A DNA stretch of 13,103 nucleotides from Pseudomonadota bacterium (GCA_023445955.1 JAEXJH010000704.1:1-13103); one strand, 5' to 3'. Shown: positions 7,584 to 13,103, counted from the stretch's first letter. Notes: generated by a model from the letters alone, not told the origin. Numbers and translations: made by a program.

Positions 7584-8344
7584 CGCGCCGCCACGTTGGC
7601 GTCGGGCGCCGCCGTGACCGGCGCGGACCGTTCTTCCAGCGGCGCGGTGAAGTTGTAGCGCTCGAGGCGCAAGCCGCCGTCGGGAGCGCATGCCGGATCG
7701 AAACGGTACTCGGTGACGCCGCAATTGGCGATGTCGGCTTCCTTGTCGATGGCCAGGATCTGCGCCTCGGTCAGGCTTTCGAGCAGATAGCGCAGGCATA
7801 GAACCACGACTTGATGGGCGACGATGAGAACACGGTCGCCGGCGTGGTGCAGGCTGATCGTGTCGAGCAGGCTGCGAAGCCGCAGGATCACGTCGCACCA
7901 ACTCTCGCCCCCCGGCGGACGGTGATAGAATTTGCCAAGCAGCGTGCGGAAGGCCGCTTGCTCGGGAAACTGGCTTTCAATCCCGACCCGCGTCAGCCGG
8001 TCGAGGACGCCGAACTCCTTCTCGCGCAGGCGCTCGTCGATGCAGAACCTTCGATCTGGCGCATCGAGCCCGCCCACCTGGCGGATCAGCTGACTGGTCT
8101 GCACGGCGCGGAGATAAGGCGAGGCCATGACCGTGGCCGGGCGGTCTTCCTCGGGCATGGCGGCGAACCAGCGCCCGAGCGCGGTGGCCTGCTGGCGGCC
8201 CAGATCGCTCAGCGACACGTCCATGTCTCGGTCGGCGATGTCGATCCGTCCAAGGCCTGCGGCGTCGGCCGCGTCGCGGGCGACATTGCCGGCGCTCTGG
8301 CCGTGGCGGACGATCCATAGGGTATTGGGCCAGCGCTTTTCCAT
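7580..8344 (-). CDS. Histidine phosphatase superfamily protein
   Basis: A 254-residue member of the phosphoglycerate mutase-like histidine phosphatase superfamily. Visible residues are the RHG motif with phospho-accepting His14 in IVRHGQSAGN, Arg79 in SPYLRAVQT, the acidic stretch DERLREKEFG (103-112), RPPGGES (142-148), and the second catalytic His177 in IVAHQVV. The superfamily includes mutases and phosphatases, and this sequence does not choose between them; general phosphatase activity is the safer reading. The ATG at 8344 starts the conserved fold but has no strong Shine-Dalgarno. The stop overlaps the start of nnrD by four bases, so the two form an operon, perhaps linked through nucleotide or cofactor metabolism (inference). 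The last roughly 20 residues are Ala-rich and probably disordered. Confidence 0.9.
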   Translation of the reverse strand: MEKRWPNTLWIVRHGQSAGNVARDAADAAGLGRIDIADRDMDVSLSDLGRQQATALGRWFAAMPEEDRPATVMASPYLRAVQTSQLIRQVGGLDAPDRRFCIDERLREKEFGVLDRLTRVGIESQFPEQAAFRTLLGKFYHRPPGGESWCDVILRLRSLLDTISLHHAGDRVLIVAHQVVVLCLRYLLESLTEAQILAIDKEADIANCGVTEYRFDPACAPDGGLRLERYNFTAPLEERSAPVTAAPDANVAAR

Positions 8345-8410
8345 AGTCGATCAACACGCCAGCGCCTCGGGAGTTCTCCATCGACCAAAGGATCGCTGCA
8401 GCAGTTCTGG

Positions 8411-8440
8411 CTGACCATCGCCTTCGGGTCGTGCTAGAAC
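8411..8440 (+). promoter_or_regulatory. Probable housekeeping promoter of the DUF763 gene
   Basis: GCTAGAAC at 8433-8440 matches the Caulobacter -10 consensus GCTANAWC at every position. CTGAC at 8411-8415 is a partial -35, one base outside the usual spacing. The expected start near 8447 gives a short leader carrying the GGAGG of the gene at 8464. Confidence 0.55.
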
Positions 8441-8463
8441 GATTGCGGAACATCGGAGGCGGC

Positions 8464-9729
8464 ATGGCCAGACGCGCGGGCAGCGCAGACCTACCCTTGC
8501 ATGGCGGACGCGTGCCGCCTTGGCTGGGCGAGCGGATGACGCGCCTGGGCGCGGTGATCAGCCAAGCCATCGTGCACCACTACGGTCGCGACGAGCTCCT
8601 GCGCCGGCTTGCCCATCCCTTCTGGTTCCAGTCCTTCGGGGCCGTGATGGGCATGGACTGGCACTCGTCGGGGATCACCACCAGCGTGCTGGGATCGCTC
8701 AAGCGCGGCCTGGCGCCGCTCTCCGGCGAACTGGGCATCCATGTCTGCGGCGGGCGCGGCAAGCACTCGCGCCAGACCCCGAGTGAGCTGGCCGGAGTCG
8801 GCGAGCGGGTCGGGCTGGATGGCGCGATGCTGGCCAAGGCCAGCCGGCTGGTCGCCAAGGTCGACAGCGCCGCCGTTCAGGACGGCTTTGATCTCTACCT
8901 GCACGGCTTCATCGTCGCCGACGACGGCCAATGGGTCGTGGTCCAGCAGGGCATGAACGGCGATCGCAAGCAGGCCCGGCGCTACCACTGGCTTTCCGCC
9001 GACCTGAAGAGCTTCGTCGATGCGCCGCACGCGGCCATCGAGGGGCGGGACCAGGGCCACATTGTCAACCTGACCGACCGACGGGCCGAGGCGTCGCGAC
9101 GTGCGCAACTGGCGCTGCTGGACGAAATGGGCCCCGAAGGCGTGGCCCGCGAGGCCGCGAAGCTTGCCGCTGTTCCGGACGCTTCGCCAGCTCAGGGCGT
9201 GCTGCCTCACCTGGTCATGCCCGACCATCACGATGTCCGCGCCGAAAACGTCGTCACCCGTCGCCTGCACGGTGCGCTCGCCGCCGCCGCCGAGCAGGGG
9301 CCGAAGGACTTCAGCGACCTTCTGCTGGTCCCCGGTGTCGGCGCGCGGACCATGAGGAGCCTGGCGATGGTCGCCGAGGTGGTGCATGGCGCGCCCTGCC
9401 GCTTCAGCGACCCGGCGCGGTTCTCGCTCTCGCTCGGCGGCAAGGACCGGCATCCCTTTCCGGTGCCAACCAAGGTCTATGACGAGACCATCCGGGTGCT
9501 AAAGAGCGCCATCGACAACGCAAGGCTTGGAAACGACGAGCGGCTCGGGGCCATCCAACGCCTCGACGAACAGGCCCGTCGGCTGGAGCGTCACGTCGAT
9601 GGTCCGTCGGTCGAGGCCTACATCGCCCAGGAGCGCGCGCACTCGCATCGCTATGGCGGACGCAGCGTCTTCGGCTGGGAGACGGGGCCGGTCGATAGCG
9701 CCGCGGCGGGCGGTGCGGCGCGGTCCTAG
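8464..9729 (+). CDS. DUF763 family protein with internal helix-hairpin-helix
   Basis: A 421-residue protein whose N-terminus, MARRAGSADLPLHGGRVPPW, is typical of DUF763, a family of unknown function found in bacteria and archaea. Conserved-looking blocks include WHSSGITTSVLGSLK (66-80), GGRGKHSRQTP (96-106), GFDLYLHGFIVADDGQW (141-157), QQGMN (161-165) and a segment FSDLLLVPGVGARTMRSLA (283-301) that fits a helix-hairpin-helix, LxxVPGVG, often used for non-sequence-specific DNA binding. Many Asp, His and Arg residues are clustered, but I can assign no catalytic centre. The frame opens at 8431, but ATG 8464 has GGAGG five bases upstream. There is no signal peptide or membrane segment. It is divergent from the phosphatase-nnrD operon, and its TAG overlaps the TAG of the opposing HhH gene in a shared CTAG. 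Confidence 0.9.
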   Translation: MARRAGSADLPLHGGRVPPWLGERMTRLGAVISQAIVHHYGRDELLRRLAHPFWFQSFGAVMGMDWHSSGITTSVLGSLKRGLAPLSGELGIHVCGGRGKHSRQTPSELAGVGERVGLDGAMLAKASRLVAKVDSAAVQDGFDLYLHGFIVADDGQWVVVQQGMNGDRKQARRYHWLSADLKSFVDAPHAAIEGRDQGHIVNLTDRRAEASRRAQLALLDEMGPEGVAREAAKLAAVPDASPAQGVLPHLVMPDHHDVRAENVVTRRLHGALAAAAEQGPKDFSDLLLVPGVGARTMRSLAMVAEVVHGAPCRFSDPARFSLSLGGKDRHPFPVPTKVYDETIRVLKSAIDNARLGNDERLGAIQRLDEQARRLERHVDGPSVEAYIAQERAHSHRYGGRSVFGWETGPVDSAAAGGAARS

Positions 9730-9911
9730 TCGATCCGCAGGTGGCGCTCGACGCCGTCGGTCTTACCGGCCAGGCCGGGGACCTCGTCAAGCTGGCGCAA
9801 ACTTGTAAATCAGCCGCGCTCTTCTCGATAACGCACCACCTCGAAGCCATGCCCGCGCAACGACGGGATGGCGTCGAGGTCCTGGGCGGTGGCCGTGTTG
9901 AGGTCGATCAT
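9726..9911 (-). pseudogene. ComEA-like helix-hairpin-helix gene interrupted by an in-frame TGA
   Basis: The minus strand reads MIDLNTATAQDLDAIPSLRG through YREERG, then TGA at 9812-9810, then FTSLRQLDEVPGLAGKTDG through HLRID and TAG at 9728-9726. Both halves are in one frame and together make a 61-residue ComEA-type HhH: LNTATAQDLDAIPSLRG is the first hairpin element and FTSLRQLDEVPGL is the second. In relatives the interrupted position is usually Arg, Lys or Pro, so a CGA to TGA change would explain the stop. The ATG at 9911 has GGAG nine bases upstream. The rest is well preserved, so the lesion is recent, a consensus error, or (less likely) readthrough. Intact homologues are small DNA-binding proteins of unclear role. 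Confidence 0.75.
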
Positions 9912-9984
9912 GAGGCAGGTCTCCGAAGCCGCGGACGCAAGCGGCGCTTTTGCGGCTCAACGCCTCAAGCGCCCCTGCGGTTCG

Positions 9985-10003
9985 GGGGCCGCACGGCGGC
10001 CCC
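9985..10003. other. GC-rich hairpin upstream of the GFA-family gene
   Basis: GGGGCCG (9985-9991) and CGGCCCC (9997-10003) form a perfect 7-bp stem with a 5-base loop, ending 15 bases before the ATG at 10019. There is no T-tract. It might affect translation of the downstream gene or end minus-strand transcripts, but GC-rich stems are common here. Confidence 0.25.
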
Positions 10004-10018
10004 ACGCGTTGCGCTACC

Positions 10019-10428
10019 ATGACCGATCTTCTCGTTCGAACGGGCGGCTGCGCCTGCGGCGCGGTGCGTTTACGACCATCGGCGAGCCCAGGCGCGGCGG
10101 GCTGTGCCACTGCATGGCCTGCCGCAAGGCCCATGCCGCCGCCTTCAATCCCTTTGTGGTGTTCGCCCCTGACGCCGTCGAGGTGATCGGGGCCACGACC
10201 GGTTGGACCAGCTCGCCGGGATATGCCCGGTTTTTCTGCCCTCGTTGTGGGTCGCGCGTGCTGGCCGTGAACGATGGCGGGGAGGGAGGACGCGAGATCG
10301 AGCTGTCGTTGGGCAGCTTCGCCGATATCGGCTGGTTTGGGCCGCAGTACGAGAGCTGGACGGTCCGACGCGAGCCGTGGCTCGACGCGCTCGAGGCGCC
10401 GCAATACGATCGCGAGCGCCGAGGCTAA
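10019..10428 (+). pseudogene. GFA-family (CENP-V fold) zinc protein with a single frameshift
   Basis: From ATG 10019 the frame reads MTDLLVRTGGCACGAVR, then leaves the family pattern after GTGCG; in another frame the sequence continues from the TTT at 10069-10071 as FTTIGEPRRGGLCHCMACRK to the stop TAA at 10426-10428. Adding one base at the short T run would restore GAVRFTTIGEP and a protein of about 136 residues, the normal size of the family. The zinc ligands expected for GFA (glutathione-dependent formaldehyde-activating-like) proteins are present: CAC near residues 11-13, CHCMAC, and CPRCGS. The function of most members is unknown; formaldehyde-related activity is proven for only a few. 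The rest is intact, so this is a recent pseudogene or a one-base consensus error. Confidence 0.8.
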
Positions 10429-10514
10429 GGATCGCGAGAGCCGCCAGCGCGACCTCTCTCTCGGGCCGGGTAATGCATTGGTATAGGGATCGAAAATTTT
10501 CTGATGCAAGCGTC

Positions 10515-10542
10515 TTGACGCGTTTGCGCTTTGTCCTAATTC
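10515..10542 (+). promoter_or_regulatory. Probable promoter of the Hsp20 operon
   Basis: TTGACGC at 10515-10521 is followed after 13 bases by CCTAATTC at 10535-10542, close to the Caulobacter housekeeping pattern TTGACGS, 10-14 bases, GCTANAWC. CTTGAC at 10514 together with CCTAATT also partly resembles the sigma-32 heat-shock pattern, so dual recognition is possible. A start near 10549 gives a leader of about 90 bases that contains the hairpins described next. Confidence 0.5.
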
Positions 10543-10556
10543 ATCGGCTGCTTGCC

Positions 10557-10639
10557 GGGCGCCGACAGGGCCTGGCCCTGGGGCGCGGAGCGCTTGGCTC
10601 GGCGTCCCTCATGTCCAACTTGCTTTCGAGGAGATGGAA
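10557..10639 (+). ncRNA. ROSE-like RNA thermometer in the Hsp20 leader
   Basis: The 3'-most hairpin spans 10614-10638: TCCA pairs with TGGA, an A-A mismatch follows, CTT pairs with GAG, G10622 is bulged, and CT pairs with AG around a UUCG loop. It buries the Shine-Dalgarno GAGGAG (10628-10633). The 5' arm contains UUGCU (10620-10624), matching the U(U/C)GCU motif that faces the ribosome site in ROSE elements, with the unpaired G in the expected place. Upstream, GGGCGCCGA (10557-10565) pairs with TCGGCGTCCC (10599-10608) with one bulged base and encloses two small hairpins, CAGGGC/GCCCTG and GCGC/GCGC. ROSE elements are known in front of small heat-shock genes in proteobacteria; they melt at heat-shock temperature and free the ribosome site. 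The pairing is read by eye. Confidence 0.7.
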
Positions 10640-11122
10640 ATGAGCACTCCGTTTGATTTCACCCCCCTCTATAGCTCCATGATCGGTGTGGATCGCATGG
10701 TCGATCTCGTCGAGACCGCGCTCCGCACTGAGGCGAGCGCCAGCTATCCGCCGTACGACATCGAAAAGACCGGCGAGGCCGCCTACCGCATTTCGCTGGC
10801 GGTCGCGGGTTTCGCGCCAACCGATCTCGAGGTCGTGGCCCAGCCGAACCTCCTGGTGATCAAGGGGCGAAGGGCGGCGAACGAAGGCCAGGGCGCGCGG
10901 ACCTTCCTGCACCAGGGCTTGCCGCAGCGCGCTTTTGAGCGCCGGTTCGAACTGGCCGACTATGTCGTCGTCAAGGACGCCGTCCATGCCCATGGCGTAT
11001 TGTCGATCGATCTGGTCCGCGAGGTGCCCGAGGCCTTGAAGCCCCAGCAGATCGCGATCGGGGTCGGCGCGCGCCAGCAGGCGCTGGAGCTCAAGCCGGC
11101 CAAGGCGCGCAAGGCCGCATAA
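10640..11122 (+). CDS. Hsp20/alpha-crystallin small heat-shock protein
   Basis: A 160-residue IbpA-type chaperone that binds unfolding proteins in large oligomers and hands them to the DnaK/ClpB system (family knowledge). The alpha-crystallin domain spans about 37-130, beginning at YPPYDIEKTGEAAYRISLAV, with LVIKGRR (72-78), FERRFELAD (99-107) and the signature AVHAHGVLSIDL (114-125), equivalent to A-x-x-x-n-GvL. An I-x-I anchor, IAI (138-140), lies in the tail used for oligomerisation. An ATG at 10634 is in frame but lies directly against GAGGAG; the ATG at 10640 has six-base spacing and is preferred. The gene heads an operon with the 87-residue gene, ten bases downstream. Regulation is probably by the ROSE-like leader. 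Confidence 0.93.
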   Translation: MSTPFDFTPLYSSMIGVDRMVDLVETALRTEASASYPPYDIEKTGEAAYRISLAVAGFAPTDLEVVAQPNLLVIKGRRAANEGQGARTFLHQGLPQRAFERRFELADYVVVKDAVHAHGVLSIDLVREVPEALKPQQIAIGVGARQQALELKPAKARKAA

Positions 11123-11132
11123 GGAGCTCGCC

Positions 11133-11396
11133 ATGCGCACGGACACCCCTGCGACCGAGCGGGCGCGTCGATGGCCCGTTCGACCGGCGGTCGGCTTCCT
11201 CCATCCCTTGGAGGTGCTCAAGGATCAGGATCTCGATCTTACCGAAAAGCGCGAGATCCTGGCGGCCTGGGCTTCCGATGCCAGCGCGGTCGAGCATCGG
11301 CCCAGTCACAGATGGCTCTTGGGAACGCCCGCGCCTGTGCCGCTCAGCGAGGTCCTGTCCGCGCTGTGCCGCCTGGATCGCGACATGTTCTCTTGA
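11133..11396 (+). CDS. Hypothetical protein, 87 aa, in the Hsp20 operon
   Basis: The ATG at 11133 has GGAG six bases upstream and follows the Hsp20 stop by ten bases, so the two are very likely co-transcribed. The core, GFLHPLEVLKDQDLDLTEKREILAAWASDASAV, predicts a short helical protein; similar small proteins with a DP/HP-x-EVL...EKR-x-LLAAWASDA pattern are familiar to me as uncharacterised alphaproteobacterial proteins, with no assigned function. There is no membrane segment or signal peptide. Its place behind Hsp20 suggests a stress-related role, which is inference. A GC-rich hairpin follows the stop. Confidence 0.75.
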   Translation: MRTDTPATERARRWPVRPAVGFLHPLEVLKDQDLDLTEKREILAAWASDASAVEHRPSHRWLLGTPAPVPLSEVLSALCRLDRDMFS

Positions 11397-11405
11397 GTGG
11401 GGGCG

Positions 11406-11435
11406 GGCGGCCAGCCAGCGAAGGGGCCGGCCGCC
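11406..11435 (+). terminator. GC-rich hairpin after the Hsp20 operon, possible terminator
   Basis: GGCGGCCAGCC (11406-11416) and GGCCGGCCGCC (11425-11435) form an 11-bp stem with one A-C mismatch and an 8-base loop, just after the stop at 11396. A T-rich stretch (TTTGCTTTTT) begins 11 bases downstream rather than directly after the stem, so the terminator call is tentative. Confidence 0.4.
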
Positions 11436-11463
11436 ACTTCGTCCACTTTGCTTTTTCTGCGCT

Positions 11464-11721
11464 ATGACCATGCCTTGTTTCATCTTTGTCGAGCCGTCGA
11501 GCGACGGCTGGATCGTCCGCGGCGACTTCCGCGACAGTCCTCTTATGTTTCCCACCGGCGCCCGGGCGGAGCAGGCCGCGCGGGACCGGGCTCATCGCCT
11601 GGCCGACGCGGGTGAGCCTGTGGTCTTGGAGATCCGCTTGCGCGATGGCGCGCGCGCCGGCCGGTTCCTGTTTCCACCGCACGCGGCGGACACGGAAGCG
11701 GCCCTGGCGCTGCGCGCTTAG
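11464..11721 (+). CDS. Small protein, possibly DUF2188-like
   Basis: An 85-residue frame from ATG 11464 (a second ATG is at 11470). The sequence CFIFVEPSSDGWIVRGDF is followed by a helix with AEQAARDRAHRLADAGEP and a strand VVLEIRLRDGARAGRFLF. This strand-helix-strand layout, with DGW, an Ala-rich helix and a final RDG turn, resembles DUF2188, a family of unknown function; the match is from memory and weak. No strong Shine-Dalgarno is visible. It ends in TTAG, immediately followed by the CTAG that carries the stop of the opposing CZB gene, so the two genes are tail to tail. Confidence 0.6.
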   Translation: MTMPCFIFVEPSSDGWIVRGDFRDSPLMFPTGARAEQAARDRAHRLADAGEPVVLEIRLRDGARAGRFLFPPHAADTEAALALRA

Positions 11722-12084
11722 CTAGGCCGCGAGAGACTCGGCCGTCGCCCGCATTCGCCTGAGGGCCGCGATCAGGTCTGAATGCGCCAAGGCGAAGGGC
11801 GACCCGTGGCGAAGCGACTTCTGCGCCTCGGCCCATTGCCCGCGATTGATTAGGTCGGCAACCAAGCCCGCCTGCTGGTGGAAGGTGCGATGGCTCTCCA
11901 TCAGCCCTAGAAGGGCATGGTTGCCGGCCCAGCGCCGGGCGCCCTCGCCGTGGATCCAGCAGCCCGTCGGGCAATGACGATCCGATCGCAAGGCGACCAG
12001 ATCGACCGGTTGTCGCTCGCTAAGGGCCGCGACGAGCGCTTCGCGGATGTTGTGATGGTTTTGTGTGTGTTCCTGAAAATCCAT
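11722..12084 (-). CDS. Stand-alone CZB (zinc-binding) domain protein
   Basis: A 120-residue protein made almost wholly of a CZB domain, the zinc-binding module first known from chemoreceptors and diguanylate cyclases. The expected ligand pattern is visible: His10 or His11 in the first helix, Cys38 in HCPTGCWIHG (the C-x-x-G-x-W motif), and His65 and His69 in HRTFH. The start is the ATG at 12084, with GAGG seven bases upstream; an in-frame TTG at 12090 is less likely. There is no transmembrane, methyl-accepting or GGDEF segment, so it must act as a soluble sensor or bind a partner. In characterised proteins CZB binds zinc tightly or senses oxidants such as hypochlorite. The partner is unknown. 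Confidence 0.85.
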   Translation of the reverse strand: MDFQEHTQNHHNIREALVAALSERQPVDLVALRSDRHCPTGCWIHGEGARRWAGNHALLGLMESHRTFHQQAGLVADLINRGQWAEAQKSLRHGSPFALAHSDLIAALRRMRATAESLAA

Positions 12085-12273
12085 GACCAAACCTCACGGC
12101 TCAATCCCATGCCCGGGTTCTCGCGCAGGATGGTTGCCGGTTGGTTTTCGCCGGCTCGCTATCCACAGGTTTTGACGGCCTGGTGCACGGCCTTTCAGGG
12201 ATCGCGCCGCGCTTCACCGTCTCGAGCGGTCGCGCTGTCGAATGTGCGGGACGCACCCTCCTGAAAGCGCGAC

Positions 12274-12598
12274 ATGCGGGCATGCGATCAAGCTCGTAGG
12301 CGGATGAACGACCAGCACCGCGCCCAGTCCGGCCAGGGCTGGGTGATGACCCCTGGCGTCTAGGCCCCAGGGAACTGGCCATGGTGCAGGCCGTGGCGGC
12401 CGTGGCCGCCTTTTGCGACTTTAGCGAAGACAACGACCCCTATGGCGAACGCGACTTCGGGGCCTTCGAGATCCAGGGCAGCGCCTGTTCTGGAAGATCG
12501 ACTACTACGCCCTGAACCTCGCCCTGGCCTCGCCGGACGCGGCCGACCCGGCGGTGACGCGGCGCGTGCTGACGCTGATGCTGGCCGAGGAATATTAG
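12274..12598 (+). pseudogene. DUF3768 family gene with two frameshifts
   Basis: The frame from ATG 12274 (or 12304) reads MNDQHRAQSGQGWVMTPGV and stops at TAG 12361-12363. In another frame the family pattern resumes at once as LGPRELAMVQAVAAV, through FSEDNDPYGERDFGAFEIQG, to about 12477. A third frame then gives QRLFWKIDYYALNLALAS, through ADPAVTRRVLTLMLAEEY, and ends at TAG 12596-12598. NDPYGERDFG, FWKIDYY and the VTRRVLT-MLAEEY ending are hallmarks of DUF3768, a small family of unknown function. Each junction needs one extra base, at about 12358-12360 and 12477-12479, to rebuild a protein of roughly 100-110 residues. Two lesions make genuine decay more likely than a single error. Confidence 0.75.
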
Positions 12599-12798
12599 GG
12601 CGTCGCGGCCGGGACACAGAGGCGTCCTGGCCGCCATCGCTAGGGTGAGCGCCTGACGCGCGGCGGCGCGAGTGTCGAGGGGGCGAGCCGGCGTAAAGGT
12701 CCGTCCGGCGCGACCAGGACGGCGGTGGCGGAACCAAGCGCTCGCCCCTGGCTTATCAAGGCCTCAGCCGGCGACGGCGCATCACTTGGAGACCTTCA

Positions 12799-13056
12799 GT
12801 GTCCATTCTCGCTTGGATCGTGCTTGGCCTCGTGGCCGGCCTCATCGCCAGCAAGCTGGTCAACCGCAGCGGCGGCAGCTTGGTTCTGGATCTCGTCCTG
12901 GGCATCGTCGGCGCCCTGGTCGGCGGCTTCCTGTTCAACCAGTTCGGCAGCGCTGGGGTCACCGGCTTCAATCTCTACAGCCTGCTGGTGGCCACCATCG
13001 GCGCGGTCGTGGTGCTGTTCATCTACCACCTCGTCGCCGGCCGCCGCGCCCTTTAG
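12799..13056 (+). CDS. GlsB/YeaQ/YmgE family stress-response membrane protein
   Basis: An 85-residue, very hydrophobic protein with three predicted membrane helices: about 3-20 (AWIVLGLVAGLIASKL), 28-48 (LVLDLVLGIVGALVGGFLF) and 59-80 (LYSLLVATIGAVVVLFIYHL). The Gly-rich LVAGLIASKLV and GIVGALVGGFLF segments are typical of the transglycosylase-associated/GlsB family, whose members are stress-induced inner-membrane proteins of unknown biochemical role. The start is GTG at 12799, with GGAG seven bases upstream. GGAAC at 12730-12734 resembles a general-stress -35, but the downstream half (CTTA after 17 bases) is a poor match. A strong hairpin follows the stop. Confidence 0.92.
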   Translation: MSILAWIVLGLVAGLIASKLVNRSGGSLVLDLVLGIVGALVGGFLFNQFGSAGVTGFNLYSLLVATIGAVVVLFIYHLVAGRRAL

Positions 13057-13083
13057 GCGCAGCGTCCCGCCTGCACGAACGAG

Positions 13084-13103
13084 CCCCTGGAGCGATCCAG
13101 GGG
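13084..13103 (+). terminator. Intrinsic terminator hairpin, cut by the window edge
   Basis: CCCCTGGA (13084-13091) and TCCAGGGG (13096-13103) make a perfect 8-bp stem with a GCGA tetraloop, 27 bases after the stop of the GlsB-like gene. The T-tract, if present, lies beyond the window. Confidence 0.7.

Noticed and set aside
7584..7901. N-terminal extension of NnrD by 106 residues
   Set aside because: The extension overlaps the histidine phosphatase gene, is Arg/Pro-rich and has no family similarity. ATG 7583 in the ATGA overlap is the natural start.
12160..12167. TATCCACA, resembling a DnaA box
   Set aside because: A single partial box without clustering, AT-rich DNA or replication genes nearby is not evidence of an origin.
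12192..12267. CTTTCAGG and CCTGAAAG inverted repeat
   Set aside because: The arms are only 8 bases with a 60-base spacer and no extension. Chance is sufficient in this much sequence.

Overview
The window is GC-rich DNA from an alphaproteobacterium, most likely Caulobacter or a close relative. The evidence is combined and inferred, since no marker gene is present: an HWE-family histidine kinase, a single-domain response regulator, a DUF3768 remnant, a ROSE-type leader upstream of a small heat-shock gene, and promoter-like sites close to the Caulobacter housekeeping pattern (TTGAC / GCTANAWC). It reads as ordinary chromosome: no transposase, integrase, CRISPR array, tRNA or rRNA was seen.

Left part (1-5491): the 3' end of an unidentified gene, then an unidentified 375-residue protein on the minus strand. 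A signalling cluster follows: a GAF-PAS-HisKA-HATPase-REC hybrid kinase (minus), a stand-alone receiver protein (plus) and a PAS-HWE kinase (minus). The receiver gene sits between the two kinases and converges on the HWE kinase with two bases between them.

Middle part (5641-9729): a diacylglycerol/lipid kinase-like protein (minus, with its own promoter candidate), then a two-gene minus-strand operon of a histidine phosphatase and an ADP/ATP-dependent NAD(P)H-hydrate dehydratase joined by an ATGA overlap. Divergent from the operon is a DUF763 protein (plus) with an internal helix-hairpin-helix and a GCTAGAAC promoter element.

Right part (9726-13103): small accessory and stress genes, several of them broken. 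A ComEA-like helix-hairpin-helix gene carries an in-frame TGA, a GFA-family (CENP-V fold) zinc protein has one frameshift, and a DUF3768 gene has two. Among these are intact genes: an Hsp20 chaperone behind a predicted RNA thermometer, an 87-residue hypothetical protein, a DUF2188-like small protein, a stand-alone CZB zinc-binding protein and a GlsB/YeaQ/YmgE membrane protein whose terminator hairpin closes the window.

The strongest unusual signals are the ROSE-like thermometer hairpin masking the Hsp20 ribosome-binding site, the run of four small lesions in three neighbouring genes (true decay or consensus errors), and the receiver gene lodged between two kinases with a possible general-stress-sigma promoter right at its start codon.
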